This document shows, in pieces, positions 1 through 8,844 of a stretch of DNA of 64,000 nt. The DNA is from Nannocystis sp. RBIL2 (GTDB lineage Bacteria > Myxococcota_A > Polyangia > Nannocystales > Nannocystaceae): NCBI RefSeq assembly GCF_026626745.1, contig NZ_JAPNJW010000001.1, forward strand, positions 1 to 64,000, given 5' to 3'. Under the pieces are notes generated by a model. That model saw only the letters and a list, made by a program, of their open reading frames with translations. It was not told the origin of the DNA and searched no databases. Numbering within the stretch: position 1 is the first letter of the stretch; every line of letters begins with the position of its first letter. Made by a program: the position numbers and the translations under genes.

Positions 1-739
1 CCGGCAGCACCCACACCGGCGCGAGCATCAGGATCTGGGCGATGTCGGCGAGGCGGGCGCTGACCTGGAGGTCCGACTGCCGATCGCCGGGCATCATCTT
101 CGTGATGCGCCGCTGAACCTCTGCCATCGCCTCGGCGACCGCGAGCTCGCGGCACACCTCGGCCGTCATCGACGCCTCCTCGGCGATCCATCCGGAGAGC
201 AGGCGCGGCGAATAGCGGTGGAGCGCGCGCAGGTCGAAGGGCTCGACCCCCTCGAGCTCATGGTTGTCGATCCCTCGCGAGGCCGTGACGACGACGTCGC
301 TGACGTAGGCCGAGTAGCTCCCCGCGAGCGTGTGCCACTCGGTCTCCGTGCGCGTGCGCGTGACCGTGCGGCCCTTCGAGTCCGTGGTCGTGTAGGTCAC
401 CGTGTAGTTCTCGCCGATCCGGGCGGTGTACTCCGCGTGGGCCGCCGCCGAGAACAGGTACGAGGGCACGTAGATCCCGCGGATGGCCTCGACCGTGGCC
501 TTGCGGAACGCCTCCGGGGCGAGCCAGGCCCGCCTCACCCAGCGCCGGGCCGCCGCCAGCGCCTGCTCGTGCGGGACGATGAACGCGAGCACGAAGTCCG
601 GCTGCGGCCGCCCGGCCTCCCGCGGCCGCTCGACCACCGCCGGCGACGCGCAGTACGGGCAGGTCGCGGTCCGCAGGTGGGCTTCGACCTGGATCTGCGA
701 ACCGCACGAGCCGCACGAGAATTCGACGATTTCGCTCAC
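1..739 (-). CDS. Zinc-ribbon protein, 3' end outside the window
   Basis: Reading leftward from a GTG at 739 there is an open frame that runs off the window. Near the N-terminus are two CxxC pairs (C9, C12, C27, C30; second pair in the context TCPYCAS), a typical zinc ribbon. It is followed by a roughly 190-residue region with no motif I know and a hydrophobic stretch (LMLAPVWVLP) at the edge that could start a membrane segment. Proteins of this build are often annotated only as zinc-ribbon or PriA-like without evidence of helicase function. I assign no reaction. It diverges from the AraC-type gene downstream. The frame and zinc ribbon are clear; the C-terminus is unseen. Confidence 0.78.
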   Translation of the reverse strand, partial: MSEIVEFSCGSCGSQIQVEAHLRTATCPYCASPAVVERPREAGRPQPDFVLAFIVPHEQALAAARRWVRRAWLAPEAFRKATVEAIRGIYVPSYLFSAAAHAEYTARIGENYTVTYTTTDSKGRTVTRTRTETEWHTLAGSYSAYVSDVVVTASRGIDNHELEGVEPFDLRALHRYSPRLLSGWIAEEASMTAEVCRELAVAEAMAEVQRRITKMMPGDRQSDLQVSARLADIAQILMLAPVWVLP

Positions 740-1087
740 GTCCGGGCCGCGATCGTGCCACAGGGCCCTCGTTCCGCGGCCGTGATGACGTCGATTTCCA
801 CGTCCGCGCACGCGCGCCTCCGTCCTCGCTCTGCTCGGCGACCGGCGGCCCGAGAGCTTGGCCCGCCGGAGGATCTACGCTGGCGCGGAAGCCCAAATGC
901 GCGGCCGCGCGCTCTCCCGGTCGTCTCGAAGTCTGCCTCGACTTCGTCGCCGATTGGCTCTTTTCGCTACGGCCCACCGTAAACGGGCCCACGGTTGCCA
1001 CCGCCCGGAGAGGCCTGACCTGACCCCTCGTCGTCGTGGCGCGAAAGGTCGATAATCCCCGCTACGGCCACGAGCTCGGTGTGAACC
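740..1087. other. Divergent intergenic region
   Basis: About 350 bases separate the leftward zinc-ribbon gene from the rightward AraC-type gene. Both promoters should lie here. The open frames crossing it are arginine/alanine-rich and look like GC-driven artefacts. I see no convincing RNA gene or repeat. Confidence 0.5.
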
Positions 1088-1807
1088 ATGGGCGCCCCAC
1101 AGATCCACCAGCGCTTCGCGCCGGGCGCCCGCCTGCCCCGCCACCGCCACGCCGCGGGTTATCTCGCCGTCGTCATCGACGGCGCCTATACGGAAGCCGG
1201 AGACGCCGGCCGGTTTCGCCTCACCGCCGGCCAGCTCGTGCATCACCGCGAATTCGAGGCGCACGGCGATCAATTCGGCACTGCGGGCGCCCGCGTGCTC
1301 AATCTGCCCTGCCCGCCCGACGCGCCCCCTCTACCGGTCGGTCGACTCGCCGACCTCGACGGCGTGGTCCGCCTGGCCGAGCGCGACCCCGCGGCCGCGG
1401 CCGCGCTCGCGCTCGCCTCACTGAACCCTGTCTGCGACGAGCGCGACTGGCCCGACCTGCTCGCCGCTGATCTGCGCGCGGACCCCTCGCTGCGCCTCGA
1501 CGCCTGGGCTGAGACCGCAGGCCTCGCCCCTAGCACCCTGGCCCGCGGCTTTCTGCGCGCCTACGGCGTCTCGCCCAAGCGCTACCGGGCCGAGGTGCGG
1601 GCCCTGAAGGCGTGGCGTTGCATCGCCAGCTCGCCGCTCACGCTCGCCGAGTTCGCGCTCGAGCTCGGGTTCGCCGATCAGGCCCACATGACCCGCGCCC
1701 TGGTCAAGCTCACCGGTCGCACCCCCGCGGCCGTGCGGCGCGTCGCGGGTCGAGTGGATTCAGGCCCGACGATTCATTCGACGCCGCGGCCGACGCCTTC
1801 ACGGTGA
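1088..1807 (+). CDS. AraC-type transcriptional regulator
   Basis: The 239-residue protein has a cupin-like N-terminal half (residues 1-110, with HRHAAGYLAVVIDG, a small-ligand sensing fold) and a C-terminal pair of helix-turn-helix motifs (about 130-230). The second helix-turn-helix contains LALELGFADQAHMTRA-like sequence (FALELGFADQAHMTR here), the hallmark of AraC/XylS DNA-binding domains. It should bind DNA in the cytoplasm in response to an unknown ligand. Its 3' end overlaps the convergent lipoprotein gene by 9 bp. The target is unknown; the divergent zinc-ribbon gene is the nearest candidate. The ATG at 1088 begins the cupin domain directly. Confidence 0.88.
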   Translation: MGAPQIHQRFAPGARLPRHRHAAGYLAVVIDGAYTEAGDAGRFRLTAGQLVHHREFEAHGDQFGTAGARVLNLPCPPDAPPLPVGRLADLDGVVRLAERDPAAAAALALASLNPVCDERDWPDLLAADLRADPSLRLDAWAETAGLAPSTLARGFLRAYGVSPKRYRAEVRALKAWRCIASSPLTLAEFALELGFADQAHMTRALVKLTGRTPAAVRRVAGRVDSGPTIHSTPRPTPSR

Positions 1808-2956
1808 GGCCGTGGGTGGGGTCCAGAGGTCGGCACGTGGGAGCTCGAGCACCGCGGCCGCGGCAGCGTGCAATGAAGGCGGCGCGAGGCGGCCGTCGCG
1901 TGCGGCGGCGCCGAGCCACGCCTCGATCGCGCCGCCGGTGCGATCGAAGCCATCGGCTCGCAGCAGGCCGTACAGGCCCGCGGCGAGCACGTGCATGCCG
2001 CCGTCGGCCCGACGCCAGCGCTGGCCGGCCGGTACTGCGACGCCGAGCCGCTCGTTGACCAACTGCTCGAGGGCCTCGGTAGTGTCCTCGTCGAGGTACC
2101 CCGCGAGTGAGGTGTAGCCGAAGCTCGGATCGTGCTCGGCGACGATGCGGCTGAGGAGGGGGTCGGCCGCGAGCACGGCGAGTACGTCGCGGATCGCCGG
2201 GCTCGACTCGTCGAACGGTGGGTGAAGGATCTCGTGGGCAGCGTTGCGGATCACGGTCTCGTCGGAGTAGTCGAGGTGGGTCAGGAAACGCTGACCCTGG
2301 ACCTTGATGCCGTGGGGCTTGGAGAAGTGCAGGAGGTCGATCTGAATGTCCGGACGCAGCGGGCGGCCGAGCAGGCGCTCCTGCTCGGCGATGACGTCGA
2401 CGCTGGCCAGGCGCGCCCGCAACTCCGTCTCGCGGCGGGTCGCGCGGTCGCCGATGACGGCCCCGCGAAACGCGGGCAGCTCGGCGGCAGCGAGGGCCGC
2501 GAACAGGCGCGTGAGCGCCGGCCTGGCGGCGATGAACCAGCCCCAGTCGTCGGCCTCCCAGTACGGGCTGGCGCGATAGGTCGGCAGCAGCACCTGCTCG
2601 GCGCGCGCGAGCGAGTCGCGGAGCTGCGCGAGAGTGTCGGTCGGGCCGGCCGAGAACAGCAGGCACAGGTACGGGCCGAGCAAGGAGTGGCGTGCGGCGG
2701 CGTCCGACTTGAGCGACTGGATCGTGGCGATGGTGTCGGCGTCGAGCCGCGGGGCGAGCTGCGCTAGCTCCTGCGGGTACCACTCGGCGTAGAACGGATC
2801 ACCTGACAGCGGGCCGAGCAGGCACAGAAGATCGAGGCCCTCGGACGCGGCGACGGTCCAGCGGGTGCGCGGCGTCGCGGGCGCCCGGAGGTGGGCGCAG
2901 CTGCTCATGAGCAGCGGCAGGTGGGCCAGAGTGGCGAGGCAGGCGCGTCGATGCAT
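1799..2956 (-). CDS. Putative metallopeptidase-like lipoprotein with HExxH motif
   Basis: This 385-residue protein starts with a signal peptide ending in a lipobox-like LMSSC near residue 19, so it is probably lipid-anchored. The body matches no family I recognise. At residues 241-245 it carries HEILH (context NAAHEILHPPFDE), the zinc-binding signature of many metallopeptidases. An acidic stretch about 60 residues later (EDTTEALEQLVNE) could supply the third ligand as in gluzincins. That role is inferred, and HExxH can occur by chance. The gene converges on the AraC-type regulator and lies downstream of the alkC-like gene on the same strand, separated by 96 bp. Confidence 0.72.
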   Translation of the reverse strand: MHRRACLATLAHLPLLMSSCAHLRAPATPRTRWTVAASEGLDLLCLLGPLSGDPFYAEWYPQELAQLAPRLDADTIATIQSLKSDAAARHSLLGPYLCLLFSAGPTDTLAQLRDSLARAEQVLLPTYRASPYWEADDWGWFIAARPALTRLFAALAAAELPAFRGAVIGDRATRRETELRARLASVDVIAEQERLLGRPLRPDIQIDLLHFSKPHGIKVQGQRFLTHLDYSDETVIRNAAHEILHPPFDESSPAIRDVLAVLAADPLLSRIVAEHDPSFGYTSLAGYLDEDTTEALEQLVNERLGVAVPAGQRWRRADGGMHVLAAGLYGLLRADGFDRTGGAIEAWLGAAARDGRLAPPSLHAAAAAVLELPRADLWTPPTASP

Positions 2957-3052
2957 GACGCCCTGTTTGGGCCGTCATGGGACCGTCGGGCTTGAATCCA
3001 CTTGACCTGGCGCGCCCGACCGTGTGGTTCGCCCGTGTCCCCGTCACGACAC

Positions 3053-4183
3053 TCATGCTCGCAGGTGGACTGCGGCCTCGCCCAGGACCTGGCCGTTGAT
3101 GCGGAGGTCCACGGTATGCACGCCGGGGTAGTAACGGCGCGTCGTCACCGGCTTGAAGGAGTGGCGGCGTTCCAGCGCGCGCTCCTCTCGTGGACCGAGC
3201 TCGATCGCCCAGCCCTTGAACACCTTGGGCGAGGTGCTGCCGTTGGCCTTCACGTGGTGTACGGCGTAGTCGATCACGAGGCGCTGGGGCTTCGCCGCGG
3301 TCGAGCGCAGCACCAGGCGCAGCGTCACTTCACCGCCGATGGCGACCCGGGTCGGGGCCACGGTCCACTCCGCCTCGCCGCGAAAGGCCTGCCCCAGGCC
3401 CCAGGCGGCCAGCACCGCCGGATCGCCCTGCTTGATCAGGGTGCGGCTGGCATGCCGAAGCAGTGCGCGACGCTCGGGCGACGCACCCGGCAAGTAGCGC
3501 ACCAGCCACTCGGCCACGTGCGCGGGGTGGTCCTTGGCGATGTCGTTCAGGTGATTGGCGACGCTGCGCCGCACGTACTCGCTGGGGTCGTCCTGCAGCG
3601 CGGCGAGCCATGGCAGCGTCGGCGTGGGGTCGAGCACCAGCGCTTGCAGCCGCAGGCCCCAGGGCAGGCGCGGACGGCTGCCCTCGCTCACCAGCCGTCG
3701 CACGTGCGCGCTCGGGTCCCTGACCCAGCGCGCGAGCGTCGCGTAGCACACCGCGGGGTGTCGCACGATGAACGGCCGGATCGCAAACTCGGCGGTCAAT
3801 CGCTGGGTCATCGCGTGGAGCGCGGCCAGACCACGCTCGGGCGCGTCGATCGCCAGGCGGGCGATCGCCTCGGTCAAGGGCCACACCGCCCAGCCGGCCA
3901 GGCCGCGCTCGCTGGTCCGTAGCGCGCTCAGGTCGTCACCCGCGCCCGGCGGCCCGAGGCTGGCCTCCAGCAGCCCGGCCGCGCGGTCGACGTCGGCCGG
4001 CAGCGTGGCCACCAGTGCATCGGCCACCTGCAGCACGCGGGCCTTCAGCTCCAGCGTGTCCAGGCGCGCCAGCGCCCGGGCCGCGAAACCGCGGCGATCG
4101 AAGCCCGGATCGACGCGCTTCAGGTGGTGGCCGATGGCCTGCACGACCTCGGTGTTGATCAGGTTCTTGAACGGCTCGGCCAT
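3053..4183 (-). CDS. alkC: AlkC-type DNA alkylation repair glycosylase
   Basis: The 376-residue protein begins MAEPFKNLIN and is built of HEAT-like helical repeats (about 1-270, with units such as VRRSVANHLNDIAKDHP). It ends in a beta-rich, immunoglobulin-like domain (about 275-376). AlkC enzymes have this combination: they excise alkylated bases such as 3-methyladenine without flipping the base, and the Ig-like domain helps grip DNA. I start it at the ATG at 4183, because the upstream extension of the open frame is arginine-rich noncoding-type sequence. A second alkylation-repair gene, ada, lies at 50.3-51.4 kb but is not linked in an operon. Confidence 0.88.
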   Translation of the reverse strand: MAEPFKNLINTEVVQAIGHHLKRVDPGFDRRGFAARALARLDTLELKARVLQVADALVATLPADVDRAAGLLEASLGPPGAGDDLSALRTSERGLAGWAVWPLTEAIARLAIDAPERGLAALHAMTQRLTAEFAIRPFIVRHPAVCYATLARWVRDPSAHVRRLVSEGSRPRLPWGLRLQALVLDPTPTLPWLAALQDDPSEYVRRSVANHLNDIAKDHPAHVAEWLVRYLPGASPERRALLRHASRTLIKQGDPAVLAAWGLGQAFRGEAEWTVAPTRVAIGGEVTLRLVLRSTAAKPQRLVIDYAVHHVKANGSTSPKVFKGWAIELGPREERALERRHSFKPVTTRRYYPGVHTVDLRINGQVLGEAAVHLRA

Positions 4184-4554
4184 CGCCCGGCAGCATAGGC
4201 CGACTCGGGGTCTTTTCGCGCCTCCTCGGTGGCGCCGCGCCGCTCGGCTCGAGCGCGGCGAGCGGCATTTCCTGCTGCGGGTTCGCCGCGCTCGACGTCG
4301 CTCGGGGTTCTCACGTGCGTACCTCGCTCGCGCAACGTGTCGGCGGTCCTGGCGACCACGCGAGCGAACAGTGTAGGGACCGGCGATCAACGTTTAGCTC
4401 GCTCGACCGCTCACGCCAATTCCGGACGCCGACCTCGAATGCGCCGTCGCTATCGACAATCGGCAGTGTCCCCGCCACCGCCCATAAGGCTCGTCGCAAA
4501 GAGGTCGTTGTCAAGATTTGCGGGCTCGTGTACGGTCCCGGGCGAAAAGAGGTG
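4184..4554. other. Divergent intergenic region with probable promoters
   Basis: This stretch between the alkC-like gene and the catalase-LodA fusion gene should hold both promoters. The base composition is less GC-rich around 4,370-4,550. An AAGAGG sequence at 4547-4552 is a plausible ribosome-binding site for the rightward gene. I cannot assign -35/-10 boxes with confidence. Confidence 0.45.
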
Positions 4555-7458
4555 ATGATGACCGTGAGCCGCGACTTCGCTCCCCCCGCGCCGCCCTGCG
4601 ATTGCGACAGTGACCCTATCGGCGGACTCGAGCGGATGTTCGTACGATTCGCCCAGAATCGTGCGCTCGCCACCGGTCGTGATCCCGCGACGCGCCCGGT
4701 GTTCTTGCGCCTGCATGGCGCGGCGCACGGGCGGTTCGAGGTGCGCGCAGACTTGCCGGTCGAGCTTCAAGTAGGGGTGTTCGCGCCGGGCGCGGTCCAT
4801 CGCGCGTGGGTCCGCTTCTCGAGCGACTTGCAGCCGGGTCGGCCGGACCTGGGCGGCACGTTGGGGGTGGGGATCAAGTTGTTCGACGTCGACGGGCCGA
4901 AGCTGCTCGAGCCCGACGAGGAGGCGCGGACGCACGACTTCATCCTGCAGAATCACCCGGTCTTCTTCGTCGACGACGCCGCCAAGATGTGCGCATTCAC
5001 CTGCGCCTCGTTGAACGGTCAGCTCGATCAGTGGCTCGCCGACAACGAGGAGACCGCCCAGATCTTGAAGGACATGGAGAAGCAGGTCGATTCGGCGCTG
5101 GCCACCCCCTATTGGAGCGTGCTGCCGTACAGCCTCGGCCAGGAGCACGTCAAATACAAGCTGGTGCCCGAGGCCGCCGGGGACGGCCCGCCCGCAGCGT
5201 TCGACGATCCGACCTATCTGCGTGCCGACCTCCACCGCCGCATGGCCGCCGGCGAGGCCCGCTTCGGGTTCTATGTGCAATTGAGGAAGGGCGAGATGCC
5301 GCTCGACCGCGCGACCGTCGAATGGTCGGAGCGCGAGAGCCCGCCGGTGCGCGTCGGTACACTGGTGCTCCCGCAGCAGGACCTGGACGCCCGCGGCCAG
5401 TCGGCGTACGGCGAGAGCCTCGCGTTCAACCCGTGGCACGCCTTGCCGGCGCACGCGCCGGTCGGCAGCATCTCCGAAGCGCGCCGGGTGGTCTACCGCG
5501 CCTCTGCCGACAATCGCCGGGACGTCAACGGCCAGCCGCGCGGCGAGCCGACCGCGCCGCGGCCCGACACGTGGGACGACGGTCGAGCGTATCCCACGGC
5601 CGTCGATCGCCGGGTCGTGCGCGCCGCGATCCACCCCGCGATCGGCGTCGCCCGCGTCGGCAACAGCGCGAGCGAGTACCTCTACGGCCCCGAGGTGGTC
5701 GATGCCCCGCCCGCGCCCGTCGGGGCCTGGCGCGACTCGACCGGGGCGATCAAGCGGCAGGCCGCGCGCTTCCGGATCTACGGCTACAACGCCGCGGGCG
5801 AGGTCGTCGGCGAGCTCACAGCCAACTCCGCCGACATCACCTGGCGGGTCCACGTCGCCAACAGCAAGGCCGCCTGGTTCCAGTGGCAGATCGCGCTCGA
5901 CATCCCCGAGGCCGAGACGGTCACGCTGCCGTTGCGCAACGCCAGCGTGCCCGCGCCCGAGCGTGCGCGGCTCGTGATCGACGGCGGGCCGGTCGAAGTC
6001 CGCGGCAAGTCCACCGTCGGCCCGACGATCGCCGGCCAGTTTCAGGGCACGCCGGTGCAGCTCGGCCAGCTCCGCACCGACGACGCCGGCCGTCTGGTGT
6101 TCCTCGGCGGCCACGGCGTGTCCGCCTCGCCGACCAACCAGCCGATCTTCGATCCCAATGTGCCGACGACCTTCATCAACGCCGATGGCTGGTACGACGA
6201 CACCTCCGACGGCCCCGTCACCGCGACCGTCCGCATCGAGGGCGCCGAGATCCCCGTCGAGGGCGCCTGGGTCGTCACCGCGCCGCCGGACTACGGGCCC
6301 GGCGTCCTCGGCGTGCGTACGCTCCACGACCTGCTCGTCGACCTGTACGTGCAAGCAGGCTGGCTGCCGGCGCGGCGCGACGTCGCGTTCAAGCGCGACG
6401 TCTGGCCGCTGTTGCGCCGCCTGTCCGGGCTGCAGTGGAACAATCACGGCTTCGCGGTCGCGTTCGGGGCCGGATCGCGGCTCGACTTCGACGATCCGGC
6501 GCTGGCCGCCGAGCTGGCGTGGAAGCCGGCGCAGGGGGGGTACGATCGTAATCAGGAGCTCCGGCGGCAGGTCGCCAACAGCTTCCGCCCGTCGACCCCG
6601 AGCGACGGCAACCAGTTGCCGTGGCCGTGGCTCTACGGGGACGCGATGGAGTCGGTAGCGATCGACAACCCGCGGCAGAACGCCGCGATCACGTGGACGC
6701 AGGAGCAGGTGCTCGCCAGGTGGGTCGCCGGCGACTTCATCGACGATCTCGCGGTCGAGCTGCCGACGTACGCGGCGCTCGAGGAGGTGCCGCTGGCCGA
6801 GCAACCGGGGATGCTCGACCGCGCGGCACTCGACCACGCGCTCGCCGACGCGTTCCATCCGGGCTGCGAGGTGACCTGGCCGATGCGCCATCTGACGATG
6901 TTCGACCGGCCGTTCCGGATCCGTCACCGACCCGCGGGCACGCCGGCGCCGAGCTACGGCTCGACGCTGACGCAATCGGTGGTGCTCGGCCCGAACGGCC
7001 CGCTGCACGACCAGGGCCCCGGCGATCTCACGCGCTGGATGGGTCTCCCCTGGCAGGCCGACACCGCGTTCTGCCGCGCCGGCTACGACAAGACCTACGA
7101 TCCCTTCATCCCCAGCTTCTGGCCCGCGCGCGTGCCCAATCAGGTGCTCACGCTCGAGCAATACCGGGTGCTCATGGACACCTCGCGGCCGCTGGAGGCC
7201 CGCCGCGACGCCTTCGCCGCGCGCGCCGACTGGAACGCGCGCCTCCAGGGGAAGGCGCCCGAGCAGATGGTCCAGATGGTCCATGAGTTCCACGAGATGG
7301 GGCTGCTCGAGGTGCAGCCGGGCCCGAGCGACGTCCCGGGCGTGCCGAGCCAACTGCGCGTCGCGTCGGGCGGCGTCGCGGGCCCGCTGAAGGGCGAGGT
7401 CAGCAAGCTCGAGCCGCACGAATGGCCGGTGCCCGTCCACAAGCCAGCGCGGCGATGA
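4555..7458 (+). CDS. Catalase-like domain fused to LodA/GoxA-type CTQ-dependent oxidase
   Basis: The 967-residue protein joins two enzymes. Residues about 20-340 are a catalase-family heme fold (LRLHGAAHGRFEV with H54 and H58, VRFSSDLQPG, FILQNHPVFFV, AFNPWHALPAHAPVG). Residues about 355-960 are a LodA/GoxA oxidase (AIHPAIGVARVGNS, NQPIFDPNVPTTFINADGW, WMGLPWQADTAFC). Known LodA enzymes oxidise the amino group of an amino acid, release H2O2, and use a cysteine-tryptophylquinone made from their own Cys and Trp. Candidates here are C771 (PGCEVTW) and W828 or W833. The fused domain might remove the peroxide, but the usual proximal Tyr motif of catalases is not obvious. The ATG at 4555 follows AAGAGG. 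The next gene overlaps and is the expected maturation flavoprotein. The substrate is unknown. Confidence 0.88.
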   Translation: MMTVSRDFAPPAPPCDCDSDPIGGLERMFVRFAQNRALATGRDPATRPVFLRLHGAAHGRFEVRADLPVELQVGVFAPGAVHRAWVRFSSDLQPGRPDLGGTLGVGIKLFDVDGPKLLEPDEEARTHDFILQNHPVFFVDDAAKMCAFTCASLNGQLDQWLADNEETAQILKDMEKQVDSALATPYWSVLPYSLGQEHVKYKLVPEAAGDGPPAAFDDPTYLRADLHRRMAAGEARFGFYVQLRKGEMPLDRATVEWSERESPPVRVGTLVLPQQDLDARGQSAYGESLAFNPWHALPAHAPVGSISEARRVVYRASADNRRDVNGQPRGEPTAPRPDTWDDGRAYPTAVDRRVVRAAIHPAIGVARVGNSASEYLYGPEVVDAPPAPVGAWRDSTGAIKRQAARFRIYGYNAAGEVVGELTANSADITWRVHVANSKAAWFQWQIALDIPEAETVTLPLRNASVPAPERARLVIDGGPVEVRGKSTVGPTIAGQFQGTPVQLGQLRTDDAGRLVFLGGHGVSASPTNQPIFDPNVPTTFINADGWYDDTSDGPVTATVRIEGAEIPVEGAWVVTAPPDYGPGVLGVRTLHDLLVDLYVQAGWLPARRDVAFKRDVWPLLRRLSGLQWNNHGFAVAFGAGSRLDFDDPALAAELAWKPAQGGYDRNQELRRQVANSFRPSTPSDGNQLPWPWLYGDAMESVAIDNPRQNAAITWTQEQVLARWVAGDFIDDLAVELPTYAALEEVPLAEQPGMLDRAALDHALADAFHPGCEVTWPMRHLTMFDRPFRIRHRPAGTPAPSYGSTLTQSVVLGPNGPLHDQGPGDLTRWMGLPWQADTAFCRAGYDKTYDPFIPSFWPARVPNQVLTLEQYRVLMDTSRPLEARRDAFAARADWNARLQGKAPEQMVQMVHEFHEMGLLEVQPGPSDVPGVPSQLRVASGGVAGPLKGEVSKLEPHEWPVPVHKPARR

Positions 7459-8510
7459 TGGATGTCGTCGTCACCGGCGCCGGCCCGGCCGGTGCGATCG
7501 CGGCGGGCCTGCTCGCGCGCGCCGGTCTCGCCGTGACGATGATCGACCCGCGGCCCGAGGGGTTCCGGATCGGCGAGGGGCTCCCGCCCGCGGCCCGGCC
7601 CCTACTGCACGCGCTCGGGCTGCAGTCGCTCGTACGCGACGCTTTGCCCGGCAACGGCACCCTGTCCTCGTGGGGCAGCGACGAGCTCGGCGTGTACGAC
7701 CATATCGGCGGGCCCTACGGCCACGGGTGGATCCTCGACCGCGCGCGGTTCGACGCCGGCCTGCGCCGCTGGGCTTGCGAGGGCGGCGCGGTATTGCGAA
7801 TCGCCCGCCTCGTCGGCGCCGCCCACCGCGGCGACGAGGCGCTCGAACTACGCCTCGACGACGGGGCGTGCGTGGTCGCTGCATTCGCGATCGATGCCTC
7901 GGGCCGGCCGGCGGCTCTGGCGAGTCGGCTGGGCGCGACGCGGACCCACGTCGACGCGCTCGTCGCCACCTACGCCCGCTTCCGCGCCGGCGTCCCCGGC
8001 GAGCTCGACACCCGCATTCTCGTCGAGGCCGCGGCGTACGGCTGGTGGTACACGGTGCGGGTGCCCACGGGCGAGCGGGTCGTCGCCCTGCTCCGCGATC
8101 ACGAGCCGGGTGCCTGCTCGGCGCGCGCCGAGTTCGTGCAGCAGCTGGTGCGCACCCGCTTCATCGCCGCGACCCTGGCCGCGGGGGACTATCTGCCGAT
8201 CGAGGCCCCGCGTGGTGCGGACGCGCGGACCGGCCGGCTCTCCCATGTCTTCGGAGACAGGTGGATCGCCGTCGGCGACGCCGCCTTCTCGGTCGATCCG
8301 CTGTCGTCGCAGGGCCTCGCCGACGCCCTCCTCACCGCCGACGCCGGCGCGAAGGCCATCGTCGCGGCCCGCGACGGCGACCCGCGCGGGCTGCCGGCCT
8401 ACGGTGAGCGAGTCGAACGGCTCTACGAGCGCTACCTCGAGCACCGCTTGGCCACCTACGCCCGCGAGCGCCGGTGGCCGGACGAGCCGTTCTGGCTGCG
8501 CCGTCTGTGA
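7455..8510 (+). CDS. LodB-type FAD-dependent oxidoreductase (oxidase maturation)
   Basis: This 351-residue flavoprotein has an N-terminal FAD dinucleotide-binding motif (VVVTGAGPAG, about residues 4-13) and the second FAD motif WIAVGDAAFSVDPLSSQG typical of the tryptophan-halogenase-like oxidoreductases. Its ATG overlaps the stop of the oxidase gene as ATGA, so translation is probably coupled. In characterised pairs, LodB/GoxB is needed to form the tryptophylquinone cofactor of LodA/GoxA. Position and family make that role likely here. It should act in the cytoplasm on the precursor oxidase. Confidence 0.87.
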   Translation: MMDVVVTGAGPAGAIAAGLLARAGLAVTMIDPRPEGFRIGEGLPPAARPLLHALGLQSLVRDALPGNGTLSSWGSDELGVYDHIGGPYGHGWILDRARFDAGLRRWACEGGAVLRIARLVGAAHRGDEALELRLDDGACVVAAFAIDASGRPAALASRLGATRTHVDALVATYARFRAGVPGELDTRILVEAAAYGWWYTVRVPTGERVVALLRDHEPGACSARAEFVQQLVRTRFIAATLAAGDYLPIEAPRGADARTGRLSHVFGDRWIAVGDAAFSVDPLSSQGLADALLTADAGAKAIVAARDGDPRGLPAYGERVERLYERYLEHRLATYARERRWPDEPFWLRRL

Positions 8511-8577
8511 CGGGGCCCCGCGGCGCAGTGCCCTCGAGCTCGGGGGCGGCGAGGCGGTCGCGGGCGGGCTGCAGCGC

Positions 8578-8766
8578 CAGATGCGGGTCGGCTGCGGCAT
8601 GCCCGAGCACCTGTGGCAGGAGTGCCGCACCGAGAACAACAAGGTCGAGGGCAACGGCTACTGCGCCACCTTCGAGGTCATCCCCGCGGCCGGGCACTGG
8701 CCGTGGTGCGAGGCACCCGCGGCGCTCGCGGCTCACCTCGAGCGATTCCTCGCCACGCTCGCGTAG
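8578..8766 (+). pseudogene. Chimeric gene scrap: lipoprotein tail joined to hydrolase tail
   Basis: The frame ending at 8766 has no plausible gene start but contains two recognisable pieces. GCGMPEHLWQECRTENN at about 8594-8640 is nearly identical, also in DNA, to the C-terminal end of the FG-GAP lipoprotein gene at about 28093-28137. The following VIPAAGHWPWCEAPAALAAHL looks like the last 25 residues of an alpha/beta hydrolase. I read it as a recombined remnant rather than a functional gene. It lies between the lodB-like gene and a perfect palindrome. Confidence 0.55.
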
Positions 8767-8799
8767 CGACGACACGTGGCGACGGCTTCGCTGGGGGAG

Positions 8800-8827
8800 T
8801 GACCGATCGGACATGTCCGATCGGTCA
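8800..8827. repeat. Perfect 28-bp palindrome with GACATGTC-family core
   Basis: Bases 8800-8827 form a perfect inverted repeat (arm TGACCGATCGGACA) centred on ACATGT. It lies between the 3' ends of rightward and leftward transcription units. It is the most symmetrical copy of the dispersed GACATGTC element found throughout the window. There is no T-tract, so it is not a classical terminator. Confidence 0.85.
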
Positions 8828-8844
8828 TGCGAAAGCGCTCGTCC

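Noticed and set aside
4450..7440. Very long open frame antisense to the catalase-LodA fusion
   Set aside because: It is arginine/valine/histidine-rich with no motif, and the other strand has clear enzyme motifs throughout. Long antisense frames are expected in DNA this GC-rich.
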